Assembly: GCA_025463135.1 (NCBI GenBank)
Contig: JAOAPY010000035.1
Span: forward strand, 1 to 54,553
DNA from: Acidobacteriota bacterium
Lineage (GTDB): Bacteria > Acidobacteriota > Blastocatellia > Pyrinomonadales > Pyrinomonadaceae
Direction: 5' to 3'
Length of the DNA: 54,553 nucleotides
This document shows, in pieces, positions 15,940-24,275 of this stretch. Position 1 is the first letter of the stretch. Each line of letters starts with the position of its first letter. The notes under the pieces were generated by a model, which searched no databases, was not told the DNA's origin, and saw only the letters and a list, made by a program, of their open reading frames with translations. The position numbers and the translations under genes are program-made.

Positions 15940-18699
15940 CTAATCGCTAGCCACGGTGGAGATTGCAGCCGAGCCTTCTTTACCGGCTTCGGCGGCTGCC
16001 TGCTCGGTCGCCTCGAGCGCGGCCGCGGCGGCCTCGGCTTCCAGTGCTGCCTGGGCGGCGGCCAGCCGAGCGACCGGAACACGGAAGGGTGAGCAACTGA
16101 CATAGTCGAGACCGATCTCGTTACAAAAAGCTATCGACGCCGGATCACCGCCGTGCTCGCCGCAGATACCGACCTTCAAACCGGGCTTGGTGCTGCGCCC
16201 GCGCTCCGTGCCGATACGGACCAGTTGGCCCACGCCCTCGCGATCCAACACCTGGAAAGGATCTTCGGGGACGATCTTGTGTTCGATGTAGTAGGAAAGG
16301 AAACGCGCTGAATCGTCGCGGCTCAATCCAAACGTGGTTTGGGTAAGATCGTTGGTGCCGAACGAGAAAAAGTCCGCGTACTTCGCGATGCTGTCCGCCA
16401 TCAGCGCGGCGCGCGGCAACTCGATCATCGTGCCGACTTTATACTCGACGGTCGTGCCGTGTTCTCCCATCACCTGGCGTGCGACTTCGTGAATCAGGTC
16501 GGCTTGCTGGTGCAACTCCTCGCCCAGCGAAACCAACGGCACCATGATTTCCAACTCGACTTTTTTCTTTTCCGCCTGCGCCTGACAAACGGCTTCGAAC
16601 ATCGCGCGGCATTGCATGCGTGTCACTTCCGGGAACAACAATCCCAGTCGGCAACCGCGGAAGCCAAGCATAGGGTTGGCTTCGCGCATGCGCACGACCT
16701 GTTTCAACAGGGTCCGCTTTTCGTCAATGTCGTCGAGCACGCGATCCATATCGGCCAGCGTCGTCGCGCGCTGCAGCGTCATCTTTAACTCAGCCAGCTC
16801 AGTCAACAGATCGTCGACACTGGGTAGAAATTCATGCAGCGGCGGATCGAGCAGTCTGATCGTTACCGGCAGACCCGCCATCTCGCGAAAGATGCCGAGA
16901 AAGTCGCCGCGCTGTAACGGCAAGAGTTTCTCGAGCGCTTTCTCGCGCGCGCCGACGCCATCGGCGAGAATCATTTCGCGCATGGCGGCCAGCCTTTGAT
17001 CGCCAAAGAACATGTGTTCCGTGCGACAAAGGCCGATGCCTTCAGCGCCAAAGCCACGCGCTACCTTGGCATCGCGCGGCGTGTCGGCGTTGGCCCGCAC
17101 GCGCAGGCGGCGGAACTTATCGGCCCACGTCATCAGCTCATAAAAATCCTGGCCCAGGCTGGGACGCACGGTCGGTACCTGGCCCAGGAACACGCGGCCG
17201 GTCGAGCCATCGACTGTGATCCACTCACCCTTCGTGACTACGGTGCCGGCCACACTGAACTGTTGTTGGCTGTAATCGATTTCCAGCGCACTGGCGCCGC
17301 ACACGCAGGTTTTGCCCATGCCGCGGGCGACGACGGCGGCGTGACTGGTCATGCCCCCGCGCGCCGTAACGATTGCCTGCGCCGCCACCATGCCGTGGTA
17401 ATCATCGGGACTGGTCTCCTGTCGCACCAGGACCACTTGCGCTCCTTCGCGCGCCAGTTCTTCTGCTTCATCGGGACTGAATACGACCTGGCCCTGCGCG
17501 GCGCCGGGACTGGCCGGCAACCCGGTGGCGAGCACGGTGGCGTCAGCTTTGGGATCGACTGTCGGATGCAGTAACTGATCGAGTTGATCTGGTGTGACGC
17601 GCTGTACCGCAGTCGCGCGATCGATCAATTTCTCGTAGACCATCTCCGTGGCTATGCGCACGGCCGCGGCGCCGGTGCGTTTGGCGTTGCGGGTCTGTAG
17701 CATCCAGAGCTTGCCGCGCTCAATCGTAAATTCACAGTCCTGCGTGTCGTGGTAGTGTTTTTCCAACAGGTCGGCGATCGCCGCAAACTCTTTGTAAACC
17801 GCCGGCAACTCTTTTTTGAGTTCGCTGATGGGATTCGGCGTGCGAATGCCCGCCACCACATCTTCACCCTGCGCGTTGAGCAGGTACTCGCCGTAAAGTT
17901 GTTTTTGTCCCGTCGAAGGATTCCGAGTGAAGGCGACGCCGGTGCCGCTGCCCTCGCCCATGTTGCCGAAGACCATCGCCTGAATATTCACGGCGGTGCC
18001 CAGGCTGTCGGGAATACGATTGACGCGCCGGTAATCCACCGCGCGGCGTCCCATCCACGAATTGAAAACCGCGGCAATCGCCACCCGTAATTGTTCGTAG
18101 ACATCTTCGGGAATCGCCTGCTGATCGGCGACGATGATCTGTTTCTGGGCCGTGATGATGTGGCGCAGATCTTCCGAGTTGAGATCGGTATCGCGGCCTC
18201 CGGAGGTTTGCGACTTGAAACGATCCAGCACGCGCTCGAACTTTTCGTGCGCGACGCCCATCACAATCTCGCCAAACAAGGAAGCGAAACGTCGATAGGC
18301 ATCAAGCGAGAAACGCAGGTCGCCTGTCTGCGTGGCCAGACCCTGGACGGTTTCTTCGTTGAGTCCCAGGTTGAGCACGGTGTCCATCATGCCGGGCATG
18401 GAAAAGGCCGCCCCTGAGCGCACCGAAACCAGCAGAGGATTTTGAGCGTCGCCAAAACCCTTGCCGACTTTGCTCTCGATTTCTTTTAAGCCTTCCTTGA
18501 CCTGTTCCCACATGCCTTCGGGAAAGTTCTTGTCGTTGTCGTAGAAAGCGTTGCAAGCCTCGGTGGTTACGATCAGCCCGGGCGGCACGGGCAGCCCAGC
18601 GCGTGTCATCTCGCAAAGGCCAGCGCCTTTGCCACCCAGCAGAGACTTGTTATCGCCGCTGCCTTCTTCGAACATATAAACCCATTTATGAGCAGTCAC
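15940..18699 (-). CDS. ppdK: Pyruvate, phosphate dikinase
   Basis: This 919-residue enzyme interconverts pyruvate, ATP and phosphate with phosphoenolpyruvate, AMP and pyrophosphate. The N-terminal ATP-grasp part includes GGKGAGLCEM. The swivelling domain has GGMTSHAAVVARGMGK with the phosphohistidine at His453. The C-terminal PEP-binding TIM barrel has GFRGCRLG, FGTNDLTQTTFG and GICGEHGGDP with catalytic Cys846. The start is a GTG with GAGG about 9 bases upstream. The last ~40 residues are an unusual Ala/Glu-rich helix beyond the barrel, making it somewhat longer than the usual 870-890. It stands alone in its strand run. Confidence 0.97.
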   Translation of the reverse strand: MTAHKWVYMFEEGSGDNKSLLGGKGAGLCEMTRAGLPVPPGLIVTTEACNAFYDNDKNFPEGMWEQVKEGLKEIESKVGKGFGDAQNPLLVSVRSGAAFSMPGMMDTVLNLGLNEETVQGLATQTGDLRFSLDAYRRFASLFGEIVMGVAHEKFERVLDRFKSQTSGGRDTDLNSEDLRHIITAQKQIIVADQQAIPEDVYEQLRVAIAAVFNSWMGRRAVDYRRVNRIPDSLGTAVNIQAMVFGNMGEGSGTGVAFTRNPSTGQKQLYGEYLLNAQGEDVVAGIRTPNPISELKKELPAVYKEFAAIADLLEKHYHDTQDCEFTIERGKLWMLQTRNAKRTGAAAVRIATEMVYEKLIDRATAVQRVTPDQLDQLLHPTVDPKADATVLATGLPASPGAAQGQVVFSPDEAEELAREGAQVVLVRQETSPDDYHGMVAAQAIVTARGGMTSHAAVVARGMGKTCVCGASALEIDYSQQQFSVAGTVVTKGEWITVDGSTGRVFLGQVPTVRPSLGQDFYELMTWADKFRRLRVRANADTPRDAKVARGFGAEGIGLCRTEHMFFGDQRLAAMREMILADGVGAREKALEKLLPLQRGDFLGIFREMAGLPVTIRLLDPPLHEFLPSVDDLLTELAELKMTLQRATTLADMDRVLDDIDEKRTLLKQVVRMREANPMLGFRGCRLGLLFPEVTRMQCRAMFEAVCQAQAEKKKVELEIMVPLVSLGEELHQQADLIHEVARQVMGEHGTTVEYKVGTMIELPRAALMADSIAKYADFFSFGTNDLTQTTFGLSRDDSARFLSYYIEHKIVPEDPFQVLDREGVGQLVRIGTERGRSTKPGLKVGICGEHGGDPASIAFCNEIGLDYVSCSPFRVPVARLAAAQAALEAEAAAAALEATEQAAAEAGKEGSAAISTVASD

Positions 18700-18848
18700 G
18701 TCGTTTACCTCAGGTAAAGTCCTGGCCGGATTCTGGTTTTAGTTTGGATGACAAGCCCGCTTGACCTTGCTGTCGGGCGCAATAGAGCAATGCGTAGCGC
18801 CTACAAATTACATCACTTTTGCGGGATTGGAAAAGGCTGGGGGCCGGA

Positions 18849-18884
18849 TGTAACGCAACCTGTTAGTTTGCGTGTGGCCTTGAA
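18849..18884. repeat. Family F half element
   Basis: TGTAACGCAACCTGTTAGTTTGCG resembles the arms at 49578-49655 and 10243-10370. No facing partner is visible within 150 bp. It lies in the 235-bp gap upstream of ppdK. Confidence 0.5.
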
Positions 18885-18934
18885 CGGCTCAGCGATGGGG
18901 ATCAAACCCGGGGTCCCGGCGGGGCAGTTGCAAC

Positions 18935-19171
18935 TTATGCGGCTTGCAACAGAGACTTCTCGACTGCTTGAGGCAAGTCCACCAAGACAAAGTATGCGGC
19001 GGGATAGAGGTAGTCCTCGCCACTCTCGTCAACAACGCGAATGTCGTTATCTTCGGCGGCCTCTTCATCAGGCATGACGCGATAAATCTTATGAAGCTCG
19101 AGCGCAACCGGATAATCCGTGTTATTGACGCAGACGGCGAATTTGTGTGCAGGGATCTTTTTTTGTTTCAT
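18935..19171 (-). CDS. Small conserved hypothetical protein
   Basis: From the ATG at 19171 the product is 78 residues with FAVCVNNTDYPVALELHKIY, MPDEEAAEDNDIRVVDESGE and DYLYPAAYFVLVDLPQ. This resembles a widespread family of small soluble proteins (KIYRVLPDxxA...RVVDESGEDYLYP) of unknown function. A TTG one codon earlier is less likely as the start. No metal or catalytic motif is visible beyond one conserved Cys. It is flanked by ppdK and a flavin oxidase gene, without obvious functional link. Confidence 0.75.
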   Translation of the reverse strand: MKQKKIPAHKFAVCVNNTDYPVALELHKIYRVMPDEEAAEDNDIRVVDESGEDYLYPAAYFVLVDLPQAVEKSLLQAA

Positions 19172-19283
19172 CAATCTTAATCGAAATATTGTTTACGCTT
19201 GATTTCTTTGCCTGTAATTTCGCTGATGATCTCGAAGGTCATTGAAAAGCCTGGGATTTGGTTAATGGTGATTGGCGGCAAGA

Positions 19284-20801
19284 TCAACCCGCGTCGTTCA
19301 CTTCGCGGGCGGCGCGGTTGCCGGACTCCAGCGCGCCCTGCATCCATCCGGGCCAGGCCGAGGCATGCTCACCGGCGAAATGCACGCGCCCTTCCGCCCT
19401 GGCGATGTGCGGCAATAACGCGGTCATTTGTCCCGGCTTGAACCAGGCGTAGGCGCCACGCGACCACACGTCTTCGTCCCAACACTTGGAAGCGCCGCCT
19501 TCAAAGTTCTCGGCCATCTTTGGCTGGACCACGTTCATGTAACGCAACACAAAGGGCACACGCTCACGCTCAGGCAGCGCGGTAATGCGGCGCGCGGACG
19601 GGCCCGTTGTGTAGGACTCGAGAATGCCGCGCGGTCCGGGCAGGTTAGGAGTCCTTGGATACATGCTCATGATGGGCAAGTCCGTTGCCGCCGATCCGCT
19701 CCATCCCTGATCGAGCCAGAATCTTTTTTTCGTCTGCACATAAACGCGCGCGACCGAAGTGTAGAGAAGCTCGCGGATCGCCTGCTGCTTGGTCGGCGAA
19801 AAGGCCGGCATCACCTGGATGTTTTTGAGCACGGAAAATGGAACAGCACAGATCAGTCGATCGGCCTTTAAGGTCTGGGGAGTGCCCGCGCGCAAATAAA
19901 CCACCTTCACTCCGTCGGAATTTTGAGTAATGCTGATCACGGCCGCGCCGTAATGAATTTTATCAACCAGCAGCCTCGCGAAAGCCAGGGGCAACTGATC
20001 GCTGCCGCCTTTGATGGTCCATAACTGTTTGGTTTGTTCCCGGTGCGCCGCCTCGCGCAACAGATCCAGCGCCGACACGGCTTCGGCGCCATTACCGAGA
20101 CCGGAAGCCAAACCGAGATTCATGATGGCCACCGCGTCGGGCGAAGCTCCGCGCCGGCGCAGAAATTCCGCAAAGCTGATTTGATCGTACTTTCTAAGTG
20201 ACGGTGGCGGCCAATCCGGAACCCGATCGTTTTCGAATTCCCTGAGCACCGGCACCACGTACTTTTCCCACAATCCTCTGCGATCAAGCGCCCGCTCATC
20301 AGCTGTGAGATTGAAAGGCCAGGTAACCTTTGCACCGGGCCTTAATTCGAGCTGCTGCCCACGCAAATGCAACAGCGTGCTCAGATCGGAATGCGGGACC
20401 GGATCAAGCGCCACATCAAGAAGCTTGGCGTACTTCAACGTCCAGTCGTGACTATCGGGAACGTACATGGCGCCTGCCTCGGCGTACATACCGTCAGAGA
20501 ATGGTTCGCGCAAAGTTTGAACTCGGCCGCCGGCGCGCAGACGCGCTTCGAGGACAGTGACGTCGTGACCCGCCTGGATCAACTCATGCGCGGCAGCCAT
20601 CCCCGCCAGGCCCGCGCCGATGATAACGATCCGTTTAGCGGCCGTGCGGCGTTTGATCGGCGAGGTGGCCCGGGCGTCACGCCCGTGAGTTGCGGACAGG
20701 GCACGCGCGCTGGTTAACGACGTAAGCGGCAGAGCAGCAATTCCCGCTCCCGCCCACAGGCTTGACTTCAAAAAATCGCGGCGTTGAATTCGATCGGTCA
20801 T
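19284..20801 (-). CDS. Tat-exported FAD-dependent amine oxidase
   Basis: From MTDRIQRRDFLKS the product is 505 residues. It carries a twin-arginine signal (RRDFLKSSLWAGAGIAALPL), a linker, and a Rossmann FAD motif (IVIIGAGLAGMAAAHELI, about residues 58-76), then GRVQTL and the amine-oxidase C-terminus HFAGEHASAWPGWMQGALESG. It probably oxidises an amine with H2O2 release in the periplasm, substrate unknown. Residues 37-47 read ATHGRDARATS, encoded by a palindromic repeat embedded in frame. The upstream extension of the frame overlaps the VIT1 gene and is rejected. Confidence 0.9.
   Translation of the reverse strand: MTDRIQRRDFLKSSLWAGAGIAALPLTSLTSARALSATHGRDARATSPIKRRTAAKRIVIIGAGLAGMAAAHELIQAGHDVTVLEARLRAGGRVQTLREPFSDGMYAEAGAMYVPDSHDWTLKYAKLLDVALDPVPHSDLSTLLHLRGQQLELRPGAKVTWPFNLTADERALDRRGLWEKYVVPVLREFENDRVPDWPPPSLRKYDQISFAEFLRRRGASPDAVAIMNLGLASGLGNGAEAVSALDLLREAAHREQTKQLWTIKGGSDQLPLAFARLLVDKIHYGAAVISITQNSDGVKVVYLRAGTPQTLKADRLICAVPFSVLKNIQVMPAFSPTKQQAIRELLYTSVARVYVQTKKRFWLDQGWSGSAATDLPIMSMYPRTPNLPGPRGILESYTTGPSARRITALPERERVPFVLRYMNVVQPKMAENFEGGASKCWDEDVWSRGAYAWFKPGQMTALLPHIARAEGRVHFAGEHASAWPGWMQGALESGNRAAREVNDAG
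20664..20687. repeat. GRDARAT palindrome inside the amine oxidase gene
   Basis: CGGGCGTCACGCCCG (20671-20685) is a perfect odd palindrome in frame with the flavoprotein and lies between its Tat signal and FAD-binding fold. The encoded peptide HGRDARAT is familiar as a translated repeat in other bacterial genomes. Confidence 0.75.
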
Positions 20802-20877
20802 CAGAGTTTTGAGGCTGAAAAGGAATCGGCCGAGCTTTTCGGTTCCGGCAGCGCGCATCCTATCGCCGCTACAGGTG

Positions 20878-21588
20878 TTATCCAGAAATCGCACGGGCAA
20901 TCAGGAATGCGGCGCCGGCGGCGGCGCTGCCGATCAGGGCCGTTTGCAGTGCGCTCCGCAAAGGCTTCATACCGGTGAAGCGGCCTTTGACGAAACCAAA
21001 GATCAACAGCGCCATGAGCGTAACGCCGATTGAATAGAGCAGCGCGGTGGTCGGCTTGCCGATCAAAATATAAGGAGTCAAAGGAATGAAACCGCCCGCG
21101 ATGTAGGCGCCCGCTATTGTTACCGCGCTGATGAGCGCGCGTTTCGGATCGGGCTTTTCCAGGCCCAGTTCAAAACGCATCATGAAATCGATCCAGTGCT
21201 GCGGCCGTTTGCGCAGCGCCTGGACAATTGGCCAGGTTTCTTCGCGTGTCAGGCCATACCCCTCAAAGACTTCGGCCACCTCGCGCATTTCCTCTTCGGG
21301 GATCTCGGCCACTTCTTTTTTCTCGCGTTCGCGTTCGCTTAGATAATGTTCGGCGTCGCTTTTCGCGGCCAGATAGCCCCCGAGGCCCATCGCGATTGAG
21401 CCTGCCGCGATCTCAGCCAGACCGGCAGTAACGATAATGCTGGTGGGATTGGCTGTGCCCGTCAGACCTCCGGTCAGTCCCGCGGCCAGGGCAAACGGCA
21501 CCGTCAATCCATCGGACATGCCGATAACTATGTCGCGGACAACCTCGCCGGCGGTGAAGTGGCGTTCGATGTGTGGTGTTTGCGGCAT
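20878..21588 (-). CDS. VIT1/CCC1 family transporter
   Basis: This 236-residue membrane protein has the family opening (IVIGMSDGLTVPFALAAGLTG), a second helix with AGLAEIAAGSIAMGLGGYLAAKSD, a hydrophilic cytosolic segment of Glu-rich helices (about 78-140) that in relatives binds metal, and three further helices with PYILIG and LMALLIFGF. The family exports or sequesters iron(II) and manganese. Length is usual. The stop lies 77 bp from the amine oxidase start. The Shine-Dalgarno is weak. Confidence 0.9.
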   Translation of the reverse strand: MPQTPHIERHFTAGEVVRDIVIGMSDGLTVPFALAAGLTGGLTGTANPTSIIVTAGLAEIAAGSIAMGLGGYLAAKSDAEHYLSEREREKKEVAEIPEEEMREVAEVFEGYGLTREETWPIVQALRKRPQHWIDFMMRFELGLEKPDPKRALISAVTIAGAYIAGGFIPLTPYILIGKPTTALLYSIGVTLMALLIFGFVKGRFTGMKPLRSALQTALIGSAAAGAAFLIARAISG

Positions 21589-21606
21589 GGGGAGATCCGG
21601 TCAGCG

Positions 21607-21693
21607 AAGAGTAGCACAGACTTCAGTCTGTGTGCTTGTCATTACGTTGAAGCTTGTGCCAGTTCAATCAGACACGGACTGAAGTCTGCGCGG
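21607..21693. repeat. Family E palindromic doublet
   Basis: CACAGACTTCAGTCTGTG and GACACGGACTGAAGTCTGCG stand in opposite orientation about 45 bp apart, between the divergent VIT1 and GDT1 genes. A promoter for either gene must overlap it. Confidence 0.75.
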
Positions 21694-21781
21694 CTGCTGC
21701 TTTTACTTTCGCTCAAAAGATTTTATTGCGATTATGTTGGCGAGTAAGAGTGATGAATTTCATTGGTCTGAAGGAGTGCAA

Positions 21782-22054
21782 ATGGACTGGCGCGTCTTGA
21801 TAACAACCTTCGGTGTGATTTTTCTGGCAGAGATGGGAGACAAGACCCAGCTGGCTGCGATGACCATGGCGGCGCAAACCAAAAAACCCGTGGCTGTCTT
21901 CATCGGCGCGGCGCTTGCACTGGTCTGCGTTTCGGCAATTGGAGTAGTGGTCGGCGGCCTGCTCAGCGAGTATGTGCCGTTGATCTGGATCAAGCGCGTT
22001 TCGGCCGTCGCCTTTATCGTGATTGGCGTGCTGATTCTGATGGATAAGTTTTGA
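21782..22054 (+). CDS. TMEM165/GDT1 family protein, half-size
   Basis: From the ATG at 21782 the product is 90 residues, with three hydrophobic helices and the signature EMGDKTQLAAM (Glu17, Gly19, Asp20, Lys21, Thr22). Family members transport Mn(II) or Ca(II). Eukaryotic proteins carry two such halves, whereas bacteria often use one and dimerise. AAGGAGTG before the ATG fixes the start, and the 16-codon upstream extension is rejected. It faces the VIT1 gene divergently, so both may serve metal homeostasis. Confidence 0.9.
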   Translation: MDWRVLITTFGVIFLAEMGDKTQLAAMTMAAQTKKPVAVFIGAALALVCVSAIGVVVGGLLSEYVPLIWIKRVSAVAFIVIGVLILMDKF

Positions 22055-22079
22055 ATCCAGAGTTGAGGACTAAAGGCTT

Positions 22080-22496
22080 ATGATCAAATCAACCGCGATC
22101 ATACTTGTATGTTTCTTGCTGTTCAGTGGCTGTTCGGCAGGAAGATCTGACGGCGTGGCTCATACGGAATCCTTCACAGCCGGCAATGACGCCGAACTTA
22201 AAGAGGGCGCTCAAAGAATCAGCAACTTCAAACAAGAGCTGATAGGCCGAGGCTTGCGTGTGATATCGTCAGGAACATACTCATCTGCAAAGGGTTCGCG
22301 ACAACAATTTGTCCTTACAGGAGATTATGGCCACCTCCACAACCTCGAAGTGACTCTTTGGACCAGCGACCGGCTGGATGCGGATAAGCCTCACTTAGGG
22401 GCCGGGGCACAAACTCGAATAAGGAATGAAACAGAAGAACAGGAGTTTCGTTTATTGGAGAAGCGACTGCGATTAGTCGCTTCCGGTCAGGAATGA
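22080..22496 (+). CDS. Putative lipoprotein
   Basis: This 138-residue protein begins with a short signal ending in LLFSGCSAG, a lipobox-like motif with Cys18 as the likely lipidated residue. The mature domain is soluble and rich in Glu/Arg and beta segments, with no known motif. It lies 25 bp after the GDT1 gene on the same strand, so it is probably cotranscribed. AAAGG lies close before the ATG. Function unknown. Confidence 0.65.
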   Translation: MIKSTAIILVCFLLFSGCSAGRSDGVAHTESFTAGNDAELKEGAQRISNFKQELIGRGLRVISSGTYSSAKGSRQQFVLTGDYGHLHNLEVTLWTSDRLDADKPHLGAGAQTRIRNETEEQEFRLLEKRLRLVASGQE

Positions 22497-22509
22497 GTGA
22501 CTAGTGGCC

Positions 22510-23634
22510 TTACTCAAGCAAAAGCGTCAATCCTTTATTAAATAATTTCACGCGCAAGCCCGCCCAACCTGATCGCCCAACTTCGATCTGTTCCTCAATC
22601 CTTTCAGAATTGCGCAGGTCGGGAAGCATTACCTGCTCACGGAAACTCGCAATCACGTTTGGCTCGGTGATCACCGCCACGATCTCTTCATAGACGCGAT
22701 AGCTCAAAAAATCAAAATTCGATGACCCAACGACCAGGAACTGATCGTCAACCAACATCGCCTTTAAATGGCTCATGCCCTTCTTATAAAGCCTGAGCTT
22801 GATACCACACCTGGCTGATTCCCACTTCGCATAGTCCGTGAAGTAGCGCCAATTATTTGTCTGTGGCGTAAGCATCGTCACGGCAACGCCGCGGCGGCCG
22901 GCGTCCCGCAAATGATCGTAAAACGGAAAGCTAATATAAGGGCTGGCAATGAAAATGGAGGTCCGCGCGGCGCCGATCAAATCGAGCACCTTTCGGAATA
23001 CAGTGCGGTTCGATCGACCATCGAGCGCATGAAAATCGGCGCCGTCACAGCGCTTACTGTTCGCCTGGCTCTGGCCGTCCCAACAACGCACAAAGTCCTG
23101 ACGGAAAAATTCCGCTGCGTCCGCATCTTCAATTCGCAGCATCATGTCATGCCAGGATGCGTTGTGCTCACTGAAATTAATTCCACCGATGTAGGCGATG
23201 CGATCGTCAAGAACAATCAACTTCTTATGATTGCGACCCAATAAGCGGCGCGGTGAAAGTCCAAAAGGATTGCAGTGTTTGATCTGCACTCCGCTCGAGC
23301 ACAGCTCGGTATGAAGTTCGATGGTCGCGCTTACTTCGGCTGCTATCTGCTGGTCGAACCAGTGCGCCGGCGCCAGCAGGCACTTATCACTGAGGACTAC
23401 CCGGGAAAAAGAGTCGGCCAGAATCCGTTTGTCAGGCGCGCGCGATCCAATCATCGCGTCGGCAAGCAGCCGGCCGATGCGATCGCCTTCGAAGGAAAAC
23501 GTCTGCACCAGGACCTGTTGTTGGGCCTCGCCGATATCGCGCGCGAGGCTGGTCCAGAAAGCGTCAAAGTCTACAAGTATCCGAGCTTTCATCGCGGAGT
23601 CTTTTCCTTGTTCGAATACAGCGGTCCCGGACAT
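22510..23634 (-). CDS. Phospholipase D-like (cardiolipin synthase-like) protein
   Basis: The 374-residue protein has two HKD motifs: His136-x-Lys138-x4-Asp143 followed by YIGGINFSEHNASWHDM, and His289-x-Lys291-x4-Asp296 followed by VVGSSNFDFLSYRVYEE. This is the active site of PLD superfamily enzymes. Most bacterial relatives make cardiolipin or phosphatidyl transfers, but this one lacks the usual N-terminal membrane helices, so it may be soluble or peripheral. A start at Met15 (MKARILVDF) is equally possible. The stop codon lies near the end of the convergent lipoprotein gene. Confidence 0.85.
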   Translation of the reverse strand: MSGTAVFEQGKDSAMKARILVDFDAFWTSLARDIGEAQQQVLVQTFSFEGDRIGRLLADAMIGSRAPDKRILADSFSRVVLSDKCLLAPAHWFDQQIAAEVSATIELHTELCSSGVQIKHCNPFGLSPRRLLGRNHKKLIVLDDRIAYIGGINFSEHNASWHDMMLRIEDADAAEFFRQDFVRCWDGQSQANSKRCDGADFHALDGRSNRTVFRKVLDLIGAARTSIFIASPYISFPFYDHLRDAGRRGVAVTMLTPQTNNWRYFTDYAKWESARCGIKLRLYKKGMSHLKAMLVDDQFLVVGSSNFDFLSYRVYEEIVAVITEPNVIASFREQVMLPDLRNSERIEEQIEVGRSGWAGLRVKLFNKGLTLLLE

Positions 23635-23722
23635 CTGGCTCAGGATTAAAGAAAGGGGTGTGATTGTAACTCAGGGTGCTAGAATCAATGTAATTATTAA
23701 ACGCGCTTTTGATCCCTTGAAG

Positions 23723-23819
23723 GTCCGACAAACTTCAGTTTGTCGCGAGTTTGGGGAAATTCAATTTTTACTGACACAAGAGTCTGGGGAGGACATCGAC
23801 AAACTGAAGTTTGTCGGAC
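23723..23819. repeat. Family B REPIN-like doublet
   Basis: CGACAAACTTCAGTTTGTCG (23726-23745) and CGACAAACTGAAGTTTGTCG (23797-23816) form two palindromes in opposite orientation, each extended outward by TCC/GGA. The doublet can fold into one long hairpin. It ends 6 bases before the ATG of the next gene. Confidence 0.9.
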
Positions 23820-23825
23820 AATTAT

Positions 23826-24173
23826 ATGGACCACGAATCAGTTCGCGCTTACTGTCTGTCGCTGCCGCACGTCACTGAAGACGTGCAATGGGGGGCAGAC
23901 CTGTTATTTCGCATTGGTAACAAAATGTTTACGGTGCTTTCGCTCGAAGCCGGTCACGGCCATTGCATGTCTTTCAAATGCACTCCGGAAAAGTTCGCCG
24001 AATTGACGGAACGCGACGGTATTGTGCCGGCGCCTTACGTCGCGCGCTATCACTGGGTCGCACTGGAACATTTCGATGCCCTAAAAGAATCGGAGCTAAA
24101 GCCTTTGCTCGAGAATTCCTACGAGATGGTTTTGGCAAAGCTGCCGAAGAAAGTTAAGGCGCAGTTATCGTGA
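23826..24173 (+). CDS. MmcQ/YjbR family protein
   Basis: From MDHESVRAYCLSLPHVTED the product is 115 residues. The pattern SLPHVTEDVQWGADLLFRIGNKMFTVL and the C-terminal YEMVLAKLPKKVKAQL match the MmcQ/YjbR double-wing fold, a small soluble family of uncertain function, proposed to bind DNA. The frame also opens at a TTG 15 bases earlier, but that lies inside the repeat. The normal Shine-Dalgarno position is occupied by the repeat end GTTTGTCGGAC, so translation may be weak or repeat-dependent. Confidence 0.85.
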   Translation: MDHESVRAYCLSLPHVTEDVQWGADLLFRIGNKMFTVLSLEAGHGHCMSFKCTPEKFAELTERDGIVPAPYVARYHWVALEHFDALKESELKPLLENSYEMVLAKLPKKVKAQLS

Positions 24174-24275
24174 CTCGGCCGGCCGAAGACTCGTATCCCC
24201 GCTTACCAGTGAAAGCGGCTGTGCCGCCCTACAGCGCGGTCAGGCTATGCCTGGCGGAGCTTTACCGCACTGGGT

